Below the pieces are notes generated by a model, which saw only the letters and a list, made by a program, of their open reading frames with translations, was not told the DNA's origin and searched no databases. Positions 5,527 through 6,225 of a stretch of DNA of 6,225 nucleotides are shown here, piece after piece (the first letter of the stretch is position 1; each line of letters opens with the position of its first letter). The translations under genes and the position numbers were made by a program. This DNA comes from Stenotrophomonas_A sp036403795 (GTDB lineage: Bacteria > Pseudomonadota > Gammaproteobacteria > Xanthomonadales > Xanthomonadaceae), in contig DASWQJ010000153.1 of NCBI GenBank assembly GCA_036403795.1, positions 1 to 6,225 of the forward strand, written 5' to 3'.

Positions 5527-6225
5527 TCAATGCTTGAGTGCCTTGGCAATCGCCTGCTCGGCCAACGGCACCATGCGCGCGTAACCGGCGGCCGTGGGAT
5601 GCACGCCATCCTTCGCCAGCGCCGCATCCAGTCCACCCTGCGCGTTGGCCATGGCCTCGTAGTAATCCAGCCAGACCAGGCCTTGCTGCTGGGCGTACTG
5701 GCGCAGCACGGCGTTGAGCGCGCGCACCTTGCCGGCCGGTTGTGCGCCGGGGCGCCAGGGATACTCGCTGACCGGCAACACCGACGACAGCACGACGCCA
5801 ATCCCATTGGCCTTGGCCAACTCGACCATGGACTGCAGGTTGTCTTCGATCATCGATTGCGTGGACGGCCCGGTATTGCCGGCAATGTCGTTGGTGCCGG
5901 CCAGGATGACCACCACCGCCGGCTTGAGGTCGATGACATCCTGGCGGAAGCGCACCAGCATCTGCGCGGTGGTCTGGCCGGAGATGCCGCGATTGACGTA
6001 GGGCTTGCCCGGAAAGAAGCGATCGCTGCCGGTCGGTCCCCAACCTTCGGTAATGGAGTCGCCAAAAAACACCACGCGTCGGGTGCCGGCGGGCGCAGGC
6101 GCGAGCCGGGCGTTTTCATCGCGATAGCGGCCCAGTTGTGGCCAGTCGAGCAGGCGTTGTTGCATCTGCGCGACCTGCTCGGGCTTGAGCTCGGCCACCG
6201 GCGCCAGATAGACCGGATCCACGAC
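5527..6225 (-). CDS. SGNH/GDSL hydrolase (esterase/lipase-like), 5' partial
   Basis: The reading frame stays open to the window edge, so the N-terminus is missing. A GTG at 6222 is in frame, but the sequence just after it (DPVYLAPVAELKPEQ) looks like the mature start of a protein with an upstream signal peptide rather than a true start. All SGNH blocks are present: block I GDSIT with the nucleophile Ser (codon 6055-6057), block II NRGISGQTT with the oxyanion Gly, block III GTND with the Asn (5890-5892), and block V DGVHPT with the catalytic Asp and His (5608-5610, 5599-5601). The fold is therefore complete apart from the N-terminal leader. The family hydrolyses esters or acetyl groups on lipids or sugars; the substrate cannot be told from sequence. 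Export is likely but not visible here. It is followed after 57 nt by marR in the same direction, so a two-gene transcript is possible, though a GC hairpin lies between. Confidence 0.9.
   Translation of the reverse strand, partial: VVDPVYLAPVAELKPEQVAQMQQRLLDWPQLGRYRDENARLAPAPAGTRRVVFFGDSITEGWGPTGSDRFFPGKPYVNRGISGQTTAQMLVRFRQDVIDLKPAVVVILAGTNDIAGNTGPSTQSMIEDNLQSMVELAKANGIGVVLSSVLPVSEYPWRPGAQPAGKVRALNAVLRQYAQQQGLVWLDYYEAMANAQGGLDAALAKDGVHPTAAGYARMVPLAEQAIAKALKH

Overview
The window is high-GC DNA with dense coding. Codon use and protein style suggest a gammaproteobacterium of the Xanthomonadaceae (Stenotrophomonas, Pseudoxanthomonas, Lysobacter or Luteimonas type). This is an inference from the look of the proteins and repeats; there is no rRNA or other phylogenetic marker here. 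All five recognisable genes lie on the minus strand, so the biological reading order runs from position 6225 down to position 1.

Layout in transcription order. (1) 6225-5527: an SGNH/GDSL hydrolase, cut at its 5' end by the window edge. (2) A 57-nt gap holding a perfect 8-bp GC hairpin, then a MarR-family regulator (5469-4990). (3) A 127-nt intergenic region with a 5-bp inverted repeat and a good sigma70-type promoter, followed by a secreted DUF885 protein (4862-3069). This protein carries an HExxPGHExQ metal-binding motif, so it is a likely periplasmic zinc hydrolase or peptidase. (4) A short spacer with a GNRA-type hairpin and a 3x CCCGT tandem, then a 73-aa very hydrophobic membrane protein (2911-2690). 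(5) A 209-bp non-coding repeat block (2484-2692) with three exact copies of a 27-bp sequence: one inverted, two direct within an ~87-bp imperfect tandem unit. (6) An M13 (neprilysin/PepO-type) zinc metallopeptidase lipoprotein (2344-242), ended by a clear intrinsic terminator (178-212). (7) Positions 1-177: no gene seen, only one perfect palindrome (18-35) and some A-rich sequence.

Functionally, three of the five products are exported or likely exported hydrolases: the M13 lipoprotein, the DUF885 protein and probably the SGNH enzyme. The MarR protein is the only regulator. The promoter just upstream of the DUF885 gene and just downstream of marR makes that gene a plausible target, but this is inference from position only.

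The ordinary genes look intact and conventional. The most unusual structure is the repeat block. It looks like a REP/MITE-type dispersed element whose outer copy supplies the stop codon of the small membrane-protein gene. In RNA reading toward the M13 gene it would offer two mutually exclusive 27-bp stems. I see no CRISPR array, transposase, tRNA, rRNA, phage or defence gene, and no convincing new multi-gene system.
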